Assembly: GCA_017466445.1 (NCBI GenBank)
Contig: JAFTUC010000018.1
Coordinates: forward strand, 1 to 64,000
Direction: 5' to 3'
Origin: Clostridia bacterium
Lineage (GTDB): Bacteria > Bacillota > Clostridia > Oscillospirales > CAG-272
Length of the DNA stretch: 64,000 bases
The notes beneath the pieces are model-generated. The model made no database searches. It saw only the letters and a program-made list of their open reading frames with translations, and had not been told where the DNA came from. Below, in pieces: positions 36,644-45,624 of the stretch. Made by a program: the position numbers and the translations under genes. How positions within the stretch are numbered: the stretch's first letter is position 1; each line of letters opens with the position of its first letter.

Positions 36644-37714
36644 ATGCGAAAAATCAAAGAAAAAACATGCCATTCCGCGAGGAGTGCAAGATCTCTGGTC
36701 GCGCTTGTACTTCTTGCTTGCATGTTTCTTTTGGGAATACCCGTGAGCGCGAGGGAAAATAAAAACGCGAGGCAGGTCCTTCTCGGCGGAGAGCTTTTCG
36801 GTACGAGGATAAGATCGGACGGTGTTCTTGTTGTCGGTGTCGCCTGCGTAGTCGGAGATGATGGGGAAAGGTGCCCTGCAAAAGAGGCCGGCATCCTTCC
36901 GAAGGATATAATAAAGAAGATCAACGGAAACAAATTGTCGGGCACTGAGGATCTCGTTAATATAATAGAGCAAAGCGGCGGAGAAAAGCTCACTGTAACT
37001 CTGATGCGTGACGGTAAGGAAATGAGTGTAACGCTTGTCGCAACCAAGGATAAAAGTGGTGAATATAAGGGCGGTCTTTGGGTGCGAGACAGTATAGCGG
37101 GCATCGGAACCGTGAGCTTCATCGATCCCGAAACAGGCAACTTTGCCGGGCTCGGACACGGAATATGCGATCCCGATACGGGAGTTCTGATCCCGGTCAA
37201 AGAGGGAAGTGTGTACGGCGTTATATTGAGCGATGTCAAAAAGGGAAGCAGCGGAAAGCCGGGAGAACTGCGCGGACGCCTTGACGGAGAGATAAAGGGA
37301 AGGGTAAGTAAGAATGATCAAAGCGGCGTTTACGGAAATCTTTCGGCGCTTCCCGAGGATGCGAGAACTGTTGACGTTGCCTTTAAAAACGAGGTGAAGA
37401 CGGGAAAGGCAAGCGTTGTATGCTCTCTTGACGGTGAGGCGAGTGAATATGAGGCTTATATCGAAAAGATAATCTCCGCTGACGGTGCGGTAAAAAATTT
37501 TCTTATAAAAATTACCGACCGTAGACTTCTTGCTCTTACAGGCGGTATCGTTCAGGGAATGTCGGGCAGCCCGATTATACAAGACGGCAAGCTCGTGGGC
37601 GCTGTAACCCACGTCCTTATAGACGACCCAACCAAAGGCTACGGCATTTTCGCCGAAAATATGCTGGAAACGGCGCGATCGGTAGCGAACAAGGAACTGA
37701 AAAAAGTATCCTAG
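36644..37714 (+). CDS. spoIVB: SpoIVB, S55-family sporulation serine protease
   Basis: A forespore-made PDZ protease that signals to the mother cell and triggers pro-sigma-K cleavage by SpoIVFB. 356 residues: N-terminal TM/signal anchor (about 17-33), PDZ domain (about 60-130), S55 domain. The catalytic triad reads as His172 (GLGHGICD), Asp292 and Ser307 (GMSGSP); Asp and Ser are 15 apart as in B. subtilis (363/378). In most Firmicutes spo0A follows directly; here a 26-kb accessory array does. Every downstream spoIVB fragment begins at the codon for Ser307. The C-terminal 50 residues may have been supplied by the adjoining cassette. Confidence 0.95.
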   Translation: MRKIKEKTCHSARSARSLVALVLLACMFLLGIPVSARENKNARQVLLGGELFGTRIRSDGVLVVGVACVVGDDGERCPAKEAGILPKDIIKKINGNKLSGTEDLVNIIEQSGGEKLTVTLMRDGKEMSVTLVATKDKSGEYKGGLWVRDSIAGIGTVSFIDPETGNFAGLGHGICDPDTGVLIPVKEGSVYGVILSDVKKGSSGKPGELRGRLDGEIKGRVSKNDQSGVYGNLSALPEDARTVDVAFKNEVKTGKASVVCSLDGEASEYEAYIEKIISADGAVKNFLIKITDRRLLALTGGIVQGMSGSPIIQDGKLVGAVTHVLIDDPTKGYGIFAENMLETARSVANKELKKVS

Positions 37715-37738
37715 AAGAGTGTTTTAACTATCGTCAAA

Positions 37739-37777
37739 AAACAAACCCAAGACAATCAATTTGTCTTGGGTTTGTTT
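37739..37777. terminator. Bidirectional terminator after spoIVB
   Basis: A perfect 16-bp stem AAACAAACCCAAGACA / TGTCTTGGGTTTGTTT ends spoIVB and the leftward AraC gene of cassette A. It is unrelated to the GTTGTCC hairpins of cassettes C-H. Confidence 0.9.
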
Positions 37778-37782
37778 ATGAA

Positions 37783-38565
37783 TTATTTAGATGATTGATA
37801 TTTTTTTACAAACTGAGTAGGAGTAATTCCCATATAATCTTTGAATTGTTTACTGAAGTAGTAAATATCAGGATAGTTACACAATTCGGCCACCTGTTTA
37901 ATGGAGTATTTTTTAAGTTGTAGCAGTTCACAAGCGTGGCTGATCTTTAATTGTATAATATATTTTTTTGGTGAAATATTGTATCTTTCTTTAAAAAGCT
38001 TTTTAAAATAAGTTTCGCTAATTTCGCACATAGAAGCAAGCATTGGAACTGTAAGCTCATCGTTTAAAAAATCTGTGTTAATTGCATTAATAGCAGGTTG
38101 TATTATTTTCTGATGCAATGTTAAATTAAAATTTTCTTTATTCATTTCATCAAGGATTTTATATAGCAGCGAAAAACATTCAAAATAGTTTTTTTCTTTA
38201 TCTGTTGCCCAGCGAGCGAAGATTTTTTTGAATAATGCTCCTATACTCTCATTCTTAGGCATATCTAACACAAATGCTTTTTGTGAAATTGGTTTATCGG
38301 TTTGAAAATCAATTAATATGCAATCACCGGATTTGTGGAAAACTTCATATTTTGAAACGGCTCCTTTTGGTAAAAACCTTATCGTGTTCCTTCGCGTTTT
38401 TAAAATAAGTTCATCAAAAAGCACGGTTGCTTCTCCTGAAAAATGAAAAATCAATTCATTGCAATGTAGGAACGGGTGAAAAGAAATATGGGGTTCGGGA
38501 TAGATTTCTTTTCCTACTAATGCAATTCGTTCAATTTTAGTTACTATAAAATCCAAATTCATCAT
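37783..38565 (-). CDS. AraC-family transcriptional regulator (cassette A)
   Basis: 260 residues: an N-terminal cupin-like sensing domain (about 1-130) and a C-terminal double helix-turn-helix (about 160-258) with the AraC signatures ELTVPMLASMCEISETYFKKLF and PDIYYFSKQFKDYMGITPTQF (each quoted in part). It is divergent from the glycyl radical enzyme genes and is probably their activator. The ligand is unknown. The stop codon lies just past the shared bidirectional terminator. Confidence 0.9.
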   Translation of the reverse strand: MMNLDFIVTKIERIALVGKEIYPEPHISFHPFLHCNELIFHFSGEATVLFDELILKTRRNTIRFLPKGAVSKYEVFHKSGDCILIDFQTDKPISQKAFVLDMPKNESIGALFKKIFARWATDKEKNYFECFSLLYKILDEMNKENFNLTLHQKIIQPAINAINTDFLNDELTVPMLASMCEISETYFKKLFKERYNISPKKYIIQLKISHACELLQLKKYSIKQVAELCNYPDIYYFSKQFKDYMGITPTQFVKKYQSSK

Positions 38566-38594
38566 ATCACCAAAAATAACAAATTGTTGTAATT

Positions 38595-38623
38595 ATTATA
38601 ATGCATATTAAGCGTTAAATCAA
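38595..38623 (-). promoter_or_regulatory. Promoter of the cassette A regulator
   Basis: On the minus strand: TTGATT, 17 bases, TATAAT. Confidence 0.7.
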
Positions 38624-38644
38624 GAGGTATATGTATGAACGAAA

Positions 38645-38702
38645 ACACTTTTGTGTCTAAAACTACAAATACACCTTTATATACATTTCTTTTTCATATA
38701 AT
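38645..38702 (+). promoter_or_regulatory. Control region of the glycyl radical enzyme gene
   Basis: A TATAAT at 38697-38702 lacks a good -35, as expected for an activator-dependent promoter. The palindrome ACACTTTTGTGT at 38645-38656 is a candidate AraC-type operator; this is a guess from position and symmetry. Confidence 0.4.
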
Positions 38703-38734
38703 GGAGTGTATTATGATAAAAAAGGAGGTTTTAT

Positions 38735-40852
38735 ATGGAACAACGAATCAAAAAATTGATGGATCTTACGATGAAAGGCAAAATGTATGTTGAAACGGTA
38801 AAAACCGATTTTGACAGAATGGATTTGTTATTGCCGGAACAGGAAAAAGATGTTAAAAGGATATGTGAGTATATTTTAAATCAGAAACCTTTGATAACAA
38901 AATATTCGGGTTTTACAGGGTTCTTTAATTTTGACGGAAGTGTTGTCGGTGATGCCTTTCATCGATCAGGACATAGAAAAACAGGTGAATTTTTAAGTGA
39001 ATTTTATTGCAAGCACATTGACAATCTTTCCAGTATGGATTGGCAACACGGAACATCGGATTATAGAAAAGTTTTGTCCGTTGGAATTGTAGGAATTATA
39101 AAAGAAATAGAAGAATCCATTGCGAAACATACCGAAACAGAAAAGATAGAGTTTTTGAAAAGTCTTAAGAAAATAGCGAAAACCTTTATTCTATGGATGG
39201 AAAAATGTTCAGCACTCACTTTGGAATATTCAAAAAGTGTGGAAGAACCTGATTATCGTAAAAATCTTGAGAAGCTTTCAAAGGCACTTCTGAATATTTC
39301 AAAACGAGCACCAAGCAATTTTTATGAGGCTGTTTTGACTATTTACGTATGCTTTAGTATGAATCCGGATAGTTTTGGTACGTTAGACAGATATTTGTCT
39401 GACTTCTATTTTGAAGATATTAGTAACGGAGTTTTGACTGAGGAGGAAGCAAAAACATATCTTCAGGAACTGTATCTTATGGTACAAGCACATACACCCA
39501 TAGAATCTTATGGCTTTACAAGGGGCGGCCAATCCCATTTTTGTATTGGCGGTAGAGATGAAAACGGTAAAGATTGTTTTAATGAGATGTCAAGGCTTGT
39601 TGTAGACAGTCTTATGGAGCTTGATACTCATATACCCCAAATTACTTTGAGATGGACGAATGATACCCCAAGAGAGGTTTTTAAATATCTTCTTGAATGT
39701 GAAAAGAATGATAAGAACAAACGAATTGCATTTACCAATGACGATAGAAGAATAGAGGCATATACCAAAATATGTGGTTTCCCTTATGAGGAAGCAATCA
39801 ATTATACCCTGGTGGGTTGTAATGAACCATCCATGTTGGGCGGAATGTCAGGAAGTTCTTCTCATGGTAATCTTGCACATTCCATAGAATGGGTTATGCA
39901 TTATCGCGGTGATGAAATAGTACAGGCTAAAACTTTTGAAGAATTTTATGCGATTTTCAAGGACCAACTCTATGAGGATCTGGATAAAATATATTATTAC
40001 GATGATATGTATAATCTGCAGAGGGCAAAGGATATTAACTATGTCAGCTGCCTGTTTCTCAACGGTTGCATAGAAAACGGAAAAAGCATTACACAAGGCG
40101 GTGTTAATTACGCTGTTTCCACGATTATGCACCTTGGCAATGTTACGGTTATAGATAGTCTTGCGATTGTAAAACAGTTTGTTTTTGATGAAAAATCTGT
40201 ATCAATGGCAGAGTTGCTCGGGGCTTTGGAGTCAAATTGGGTAGGCTTTGAAGAATTGAGAATGAAAATCTTAAAAACCGGCAAATTTTTCGGTAACGAC
40301 GATGAAACATCAAACTACGTTGCAAAATGCTTCTATGATACCCTTTATGAATATATTAAGGACAAGAAAACGGTATTTGGTTATCCTATTTTGATGGGTG
40401 ACCATACAGGTTATCCTTTGCATTTTAAATGGTTTGGTGAGGCAACAAAAGCAACGCCGGACGGAAGATATTCAGGTGAACCTTTAAGTTACGGTATTTT
40501 CCAGAAGGACGGCAAGGATCGAAATGGTTTAACAGCACTGATGAATGCTATCACAAAATTTGATGTAAACGGCATTTCGAGTGCAACTGTTACCAATCTT
40601 GCTTTAGATGATTCTTATGTCCGAGACGCAGAATGTTTTGAAAAAACGGTCGATATGCTTGAAACATACTTCAAAAACGGCGGTATTCATTTTCAACTTA
40701 ATCATGTAAGCCGCGAAGAACTGTTAAATGCAAAAGCTACACCGGAAAAATACAAAAATCTTAAAGTAAGAGTTACAGGATATTCGGATTATTTCACGCG
40801 TTTAGAGGATGTAATTCAGGATTCTGTTATAAGAAGATACGCAAATGATTAA
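38735..40852 (+). CDS. Glycyl radical enzyme of unknown substrate
   Basis: 705 residues of the pyruvate formate-lyase-like superfamily. The radical glycine is Gly682 in RVTGYSDYF near the C-terminus. The thiyl-radical cysteine is Cys362 in GCNEP, the C-x-E pattern of glycyl radical eliminases and dehydratases rather than the CC of pyruvate formate-lyase. It is shorter than most eliminases (about 780-840). The cognate activase follows after 75 bases. No microcompartment or aldehyde dehydrogenase genes accompany it. It is oxygen-sensitive by nature, so the host is an anaerobe. The substrate cannot be assigned; an elimination on a polyol or related compound is the cautious guess. Confidence 0.88.
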   Translation: MEQRIKKLMDLTMKGKMYVETVKTDFDRMDLLLPEQEKDVKRICEYILNQKPLITKYSGFTGFFNFDGSVVGDAFHRSGHRKTGEFLSEFYCKHIDNLSSMDWQHGTSDYRKVLSVGIVGIIKEIEESIAKHTETEKIEFLKSLKKIAKTFILWMEKCSALTLEYSKSVEEPDYRKNLEKLSKALLNISKRAPSNFYEAVLTIYVCFSMNPDSFGTLDRYLSDFYFEDISNGVLTEEEAKTYLQELYLMVQAHTPIESYGFTRGGQSHFCIGGRDENGKDCFNEMSRLVVDSLMELDTHIPQITLRWTNDTPREVFKYLLECEKNDKNKRIAFTNDDRRIEAYTKICGFPYEEAINYTLVGCNEPSMLGGMSGSSSHGNLAHSIEWVMHYRGDEIVQAKTFEEFYAIFKDQLYEDLDKIYYYDDMYNLQRAKDINYVSCLFLNGCIENGKSITQGGVNYAVSTIMHLGNVTVIDSLAIVKQFVFDEKSVSMAELLGALESNWVGFEELRMKILKTGKFFGNDDETSNYVAKCFYDTLYEYIKDKKTVFGYPILMGDHTGYPLHFKWFGEATKATPDGRYSGEPLSYGIFQKDGKDRNGLTALMNAITKFDVNGISSATVTNLALDDSYVRDAECFEKTVDMLETYFKNGGIHFQLNHVSREELLNAKATPEKYKNLKVRVTGYSDYFTRLEDVIQDSVIRRYAND

Positions 40853-40927
40853 TTTGTACTGTTTTCTTGTGCTGGTATTATAATGCAACACTAAAAAACG
40901 GTTTTCGGTGATATTGGGAGGCGAAAT

Positions 40928-41758
40928 ATGACTACTGCAATCATTTTTGATATTGAACGAAACTCATTTGTGGATGGACCGGGCATAAGAACGACAGTGT
41001 TTTTCAAGGGTTGTAATCTCAAATGTGCTTGGTGTCATAACCCTGAAAGTCAAGATTTAAAGCCACAAATGATGTTTTATCGGGACAAGTGTACCGGCTG
41101 CGGCAAATGCAAACAGGTTTGTCCTTCTCCTGGAAAATGCACCTTATGCGGCAGATGCGGGCTCTTTTGCCCAACGGATGCTCGTAAGGTATGCGGCAGG
41201 GACTATACGGTAGAAGAGGTCCTGACCGAAGTGATGAAGGATACGGGTTTCTATGACAACTCGGGCGGTGGCGTCACCTTTTCGGGTGGAGAATGTATGC
41301 TGCAAATAGATTTCCTGTTGGAAATTCTTAAAAAATGCAAAGAAAACGGCATACATACCGCAGTTGACACCGCAGGACACATCTCGTTTAAAAACTTTGA
41401 AAAAATCTTGCCCTATACAGATCTATTCCTCTATGATATTAAACTCTTTGATAGTCTAAACCACAAAAAGTATGTGGGTGTTGCCAATGAGCTTATTTTA
41501 GAAAATCTCAAGAAACTATTTGCGGCAGGCGCAAAGATATGGGTTCGTATTCCCATCGTTCCCGGAATTAATGACCGCATAGAAGAAATGCAACAAATTA
41601 GGGAGTTTCTATTAGACTGCGGTAAACCAGAAAAGGTGGAGCTGTTGCCGTATCACGCCATGGGAGAAAATAAGTATAGAGCAATCCAAAAAGAAAGTCT
41701 CAGTTTCACAGTTCCAACCAGCGAAACTATGGATATGTTGAAATCGGTATTTAATTAG
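40928..41758 (+). CDS. Glycyl radical enzyme activase (radical SAM)
   Basis: 276 residues. The radical SAM cluster is C29-x3-C33-x2-C36 (CNLKCAWC), preceded by [10 protein letters not shown]. Two ferredoxin-like [4Fe-4S] motifs follow ([11 protein letters not shown] and [11 protein letters not shown]), as in activases of glycyl radical eliminases. FSGGECMLQ is the SAM-binding GGE motif. It installs the radical on Gly682 of the upstream enzyme. Last gene of cassette A; its stop codon is only eight bases before the boundary motif. Confidence 0.93.
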   Translation: MTTAIIFDIERNSFVDGPGIRTTVFFKGCNLKCAWCHNPESQDLKPQMMFYRDKCTGCGKCKQVCPSPGKCTLCGRCGLFCPTDARKVCGRDYTVEEVLTEVMKDTGFYDNSGGGVTFSGGECMLQIDFLLEILKKCKENGIHTAVDTAGHISFKNFEKILPYTDLFLYDIKLFDSLNHKKYVGVANELILENLKKLFAAGAKIWVRIPIVPGINDRIEEMQQIREFLLDCGKPEKVELLPYHAMGENKYRAIQKESLSFTVPTSETMDMLKSVFN

Positions 41759-41766
41759 TTCTTTAT

Positions 41767-41946
41767 GTTGGTCCTATATTGACCACACTCGTGAGTGGCT
41801 CGCCCATTATCCAAAACGGCAAATTGGTGGGTGCCGTTACTCATGTACTTGTAGACGACCCAACCAAAGGATACGGCATTTTTACAGAGAATATGCTTAC
41901 TACCGCACAAAGTGTGGCTGATGAACAACTGAAAGATGCATCGTAG
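41767..41946 (+). repeat. Cassette boundary unit 1: end motif plus spoIVB 3' fragment
   Basis: Bases 41767-41790 are the end motif (GTTGGTCCTATATTGACC...CTC). From 41791 (GTG) and the Ser codon at 41794 the frame [14 protein letters not shown] ... GYGIF ... is open for 50 codons to TAG 41946. The tail [15 protein letters not shown] resembles that of the intact gene (ETARSVANKELKKVS), unlike boundaries 2-6. Differences from spoIVB are many and largely synonymous or conservative, so it is not a recent duplicate. No start codon context or promoter; not expected to be translated. Confidence 0.9.
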
Positions 41947-41948
41947 TT

Positions 41949-41981
41949 AAAAAGCATCCCGATTATTTTCGGGATGCTTTT
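41949..41981. terminator. Bidirectional terminator at boundary 1
   Basis: The stem AAAAGCATCCCGA / TCGGGATGCTTTT also contains the end of the leftward AraC gene (stop at 41963). It is not of the GTTGTCC type. Confidence 0.88.
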
Positions 41982-42745
41982 GCATATTCTGAGGGGGCTT
42001 TCCCGGTGTACAGCTTAAACATTCTTGAAAAATGATAAATACTGTTATAGCCCACGCTGAGGGCGACTTGTTCTATTGTGTCATAATCGCTCTTTAAAAT
42101 TCCTTTGGCTTTTTCTATGCGGAAATTATGAAGATATTTTATCGGAGATGTGCCGTATACAGAAACAAAGATTTTTCGAAAATATACGGTACTCATCCCA
42201 CAAAGTTCAGATAACAACTCATTGGTAATACTACTGTCAGAATAATTTTCGGTTATATACTTTATTGCAGGTTTTAAAGCAGAATATTTTTTAGGGTGTT
42301 GACGCTCTTGTTTAGCAGATTTAAGTAAAAACAATAAAATTTCATAAAGATAATAATTACATTCCAACCTGTGGTACGTTTTCTTTGTGCTCAGGCTTTT
42401 TTCAATTTTTGAAAAATTATTTACCAAAAGACTGTTGTCTTTTATTTCAAATGCTGTAAATGTGGTTTCCGTATTTTCGGCCTCGAATTCAATAATTATA
42501 CATTCACCCGGCTCTATACATTTCCATGAGTAAGAGCATCCCTTTGGTAAGATAACAGGATGTAAATTGTCGGACAAAACTTGTTTATTGCCGACAGTAT
42601 ATATTGTTTTTCCTTTAATCTTTAATGCTATAGCCCATCCTTCACGATCATTTCGGTGTGTAGCAATTCCAACGGGAGAATTTAACAAGCGGTTAGCAGA
42701 AAAGACTCTATTTATCGCTAAATTAGTAACAGAATGAATAAACAT
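41963..42745 (-). CDS. AraC-family transcriptional regulator (cassette B)
   Basis: 260 residues: N-terminal cupin-like domain with HPVILPKGCSYSW, C-terminal AraC double HTH (LLSELCGMSTVYFRKIF; SVGYNSIYHFSRMFKLYTG). Divergent from the cassette B catabolic genes and likely their regulator. Its 3' end overlaps the boundary 1 terminator. Confidence 0.9.
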   Translation of the reverse strand: MFIHSVTNLAINRVFSANRLLNSPVGIATHRNDREGWAIALKIKGKTIYTVGNKQVLSDNLHPVILPKGCSYSWKCIEPGECIIIEFEAENTETTFTAFEIKDNSLLVNNFSKIEKSLSTKKTYHRLECNYYLYEILLFLLKSAKQERQHPKKYSALKPAIKYITENYSDSSITNELLSELCGMSTVYFRKIFVSVYGTSPIKYLHNFRIEKAKGILKSDYDTIEQVALSVGYNSIYHFSRMFKLYTGKAPSEYAKASRK

Positions 42746-42764
42746 AAAATTTCACCTCGTAGGT

Positions 42765-42793
42765 ATTATATCATATAAAGTTAAGTTTTTCAA
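42765..42793 (-). promoter_or_regulatory. Promoter of the cassette B regulator
   Basis: On the minus strand: TTGAAA, 17 bases, TATAAT with an extended TG. The palindrome TGATAAAATTATCA nearby (about 42820) is a possible operator for the divergent genes. Confidence 0.65.
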
Positions 42794-42883
42794 ATTTTTA
42801 TGTATCAAAACTGATAAAATTATCATTATTGATATTTACATTTATTGATTACTGATTTATATTGCCAATGAGGTGAATATTAT

Positions 42884-43699
42884 ATGAAAAAAATATCGGA
42901 AATTTCTGCTCCTGCAATTGCAGGCGTTATTAGGGAAAAAAAAACTACTGCCGCTATCGCGGAAATCAGAAACTGTATGTATGACGGTGCTGATATGATA
43001 GACTTGCATTTGTCCTGCCTTGAAACTGATGATGTTGATACTTTACGTAGAATAGTTAACTCTACAAAATTGCCGATTTTAGCGCTTAATTACAATCGAA
43101 CAGTAAATTGGGAAGATTGCGGTCTTACCGAAGAAGAGCGTATTGACAGTTTCTTGCGAGCGGTGGAAGCAGGTGTGGCAGGTGTTGACATGCAGGGCTA
43201 TACATTCCATGCACCTTCCAAAGATGGCTTTTGCGGTGAAGATAAATACTCTTTTACAAAAGGAAATCCTAAAGAAGTTGTTACAGATCCTGTAATTATA
43301 TCTAAACAAAGTGAGTTTATTGAAACTGTTCACAGCAAGGGCGCAGAGGTGTTACTCTCTTGTCATCCCGGCATAGCAATGAATAGCACACAGGTAGTAG
43401 AGCTTGCCTTGTTTTTAGAAAAGCGAAATCCTAATATTATAAAAATCGTAACGAGTGCAACTAACGAGGATGAAATGCTTGAAAGTATAAAAACAATACT
43501 GCTTCTTAGAAAGGAAGTTAAAACACCTGTAAGTTATCATGCTAATGGAAACTTCGGCGGACTCACACGGATTGTCAATCCTGCACTTGGCGGTCAAATC
43601 GCTTTTTGCGTAGACAGATTTTCTGAAAGCTCAACAATGGAACAGCTTGATTTAAAGACTGCAAAAACAATTATCGATAATATAAAGAAAATTATATAG
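42884..43699 (+). CDS. Type I 3-dehydroquinate dehydratase-like protein
   Basis: 271 residues of the type I dehydroquinase (AroD) superfamily. The expected catalytic pair is present: His161 (LLSCHPG) and Schiff-base Lys187 (NIIKIVTSA), 26 apart (27 in canonical AroD). The arginine-containing C-terminal phosphate/carboxylate region differs from true AroD. Biosynthesis is covered by the type II AroQ at 4935, so this copy is probably catabolic (quinate/shikimate or a related cyclitol) or acts on another substrate. First of the rightward cassette B genes. Confidence 0.75.
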   Translation: MKKISEISAPAIAGVIREKKTTAAIAEIRNCMYDGADMIDLHLSCLETDDVDTLRRIVNSTKLPILALNYNRTVNWEDCGLTEEERIDSFLRAVEAGVAGVDMQGYTFHAPSKDGFCGEDKYSFTKGNPKEVVTDPVIISKQSEFIETVHSKGAEVLLSCHPGIAMNSTQVVELALFLEKRNPNIIKIVTSATNEDEMLESIKTILLLRKEVKTPVSYHANGNFGGLTRIVNPALGGQIAFCVDRFSESSTMEQLDLKTAKTIIDNIKKII

Positions 43700-43712
43700 G
43701 GGCGTTGTTATC

Positions 43713-44711
43713 ATGACGAAAGCAAAAACTATTGTATTTACAAAACTGCAAACGGCTGAACTCATTGAAAAAGAAACTGCCACTGTTACCGGCGATCGTG
43801 TCAAAGTCAAAATGGAATATACCGTTGTATCAGGCGGTACAGAGCGTGCTTGTATTATGGGAATGAATAATACACCACAACAGTTTCCTATGTCATTAGG
43901 ATATTGCGGTGTCGGATATGTAACTGAAATCGGTGCAGCGGTTAAGGAAATCAAAATCGGGGACCGCGTGCTTGTCTATCACGGAATACATACAGAATAT
44001 AATGTTATTCCTGAAAGCGATGTTACGAAGGTTGAAGATAATAGCATAGATTCTCTTGATGCGGCTTTTGTAATAATTGCATCTATGGGACTTGGCGGTG
44101 TCAGAAAATTAGAAGTAGAACTTGGTGAGTCTGCCATGGTTATGGGGTTAGGCTTGCTTGGAATGTTCTCGGTTCAGTTTTTGAGACTCAGCGGTGCGAA
44201 TCCTCTGATTGCCGTTGACCTTAACCCTAAACGCAGAGATTTGGCTTTGAAATTTGGTGCAGATTATGCTTTGGATCCGTCAGATGAAGATTTTGTCGAA
44301 AAGGTAAAAACTATAACCAAGAGCAAGGGCGTTCGCGCGACGGTTGAGGTCACGGGTGTTTCTGCCGCTATGAAACAGGCAATTGAATGCGCTTCTTGGA
44401 TGGGACGTATATCCTTGCTCGGTTGTACCCGTGTTTCTGACTGCTCAGTGGATTATTACCAGCAGGTGCACAGACCGGGTGTTAAGCTTATAGGTGCACA
44501 TAACTTTGTGCGTCCCAAAGTTGAATCCTACCCGCACCACTGGACACATCACGATGATTGCCGAGCAATTTTAGATATGATTGCAACGAATCGAATTGAT
44601 GTGAAATCAATCGTTTCAAGAATCGTGAAGCCTGAAGATGCTCCCCAAATTTATACGGAACTTTGCAACAATAAAGAATTCCCGATAGGCACGGTATTCG
44701 ACTGGAGATAG
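43713..44711 (+). CDS. Zinc-type alcohol dehydrogenase-like (MDR) oxidoreductase
   Basis: 332 residues of the medium-chain dehydrogenase superfamily. N-terminal GroES-like domain, Rossmann motif GLGLLGMF (about 145-152), and VAVDLNPKRRDLA-type cofactor specificity strand. The four-Cys structural zinc loop is absent. It resembles the dehydrogenases found in sugar and inositol catabolic clusters; it likely oxidises a polyol or hydroxyl of a ring substrate with NAD(P)+. Follows the dehydroquinase gene by 13 bases. Confidence 0.82.
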   Translation: MTKAKTIVFTKLQTAELIEKETATVTGDRVKVKMEYTVVSGGTERACIMGMNNTPQQFPMSLGYCGVGYVTEIGAAVKEIKIGDRVLVYHGIHTEYNVIPESDVTKVEDNSIDSLDAAFVIIASMGLGGVRKLEVELGESAMVMGLGLLGMFSVQFLRLSGANPLIAVDLNPKRRDLALKFGADYALDPSDEDFVEKVKTITKSKGVRATVEVTGVSAAMKQAIECASWMGRISLLGCTRVSDCSVDYYQQVHRPGVKLIGAHNFVRPKVESYPHHWTHHDDCRAILDMIATNRIDVKSIVSRIVKPEDAPQIYTELCNNKEFPIGTVFDWR

Positions 44712-44715
44712 TGAT

Positions 44716-45624
44716 TTGAATATAAAAGTAAAAACAATATTGTTGTCATTACTTGTTATGGCGTTATGGGGAAGTCTTTTTCCTTGTGTTAAAATTGGTT
44801 ATGCCGCATTTAACATCAATGCAAATTCGGTTGCAGATATTCTTATGTTTGCGGCAATGCGTTTTGCAATTTGTGGTGCTTTGGTTTGTATTTTTTGACT
44901 TTTCAGACGAAAAACAATGTCTGTACCACCGGTTAAATCGGCACTCAACATAGTGTGGGTAGGTATTTTTGCCGTTGCTTTGCATTATGCCTGCACATAT
45001 ATAGGTCTTTCAATGACCGAAAGTTCTAAAACCGCACTGCTTAAACAAGCCGGTGCACTGATTTATATATGTTTTTCATTTCTCTTTTTCAAGGATGAAA
45101 AATTCAGCATATTTAAGATAGTCGGTGCAATTATAGGCTTTTGTGGAATAATGGCTATAAATCTCTCTTCGGACAGTATTTCTTTTTCACTTGGTGATAT
45201 TTTAATACTTTGTGCATCAATTTGTACGGTCGTTTCAAATGTTATAAGTCGTCGGTCTGCGCAGAGTATTTCACCGTTGTGGATAACAGGCATATCACAA
45301 TTGTTCGGTGGTTTGATTTTATTTATAGTGTCGCTGTTACTTGGAGGCGTTTTACCACAGTTCACGGTAGTGGGAGTTTTGGTTTTCGCATATATATGCG
45401 CCGCATCCATTACCGCATACACGCTCTGGTATCACATTTTAAAAACAAACGAGCTTTCAAAATTATTTATTATAAAATTTGCAGAGCCGTTATTCGCTTG
45501 TGTTTTTGGCACGATTCTTTTGGGTGAAGATATTTTCCGCTTACAATATCTTGCGGCATTCCTACTGATATCTGCGGGAATATTAGTGGGACATTATACA
45601 GGTAAAAAGAGTGATATAAAATGA
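44716..45624 (+). pseudogene. EamA/DMT transporter gene interrupted by an in-frame TGA
   Basis: The two open pieces 44716-44898 and 44917-45624 are in the same reading frame and together form one EamA transporter (about 10 TM) split after the second TM by TGA 44896-44898. Homology resumes immediately (LFRRKTMSVPPVKS then HYACTYIGLSMTESSKTALL). So this is a nonsense mutation, not a frameshift. A re-start at ATG 44917 would give an eight-TM product of doubtful function. It would have imported or exported the cassette B substrate. It overlaps the next gene by four bases. Confidence 0.75.

Noticed and set aside
44896..44917. Frameshift in the EamA gene
   Set aside because: Both pieces are in the same frame (start codons 201 bases apart), so a point stop rather than a frameshift explains the break.
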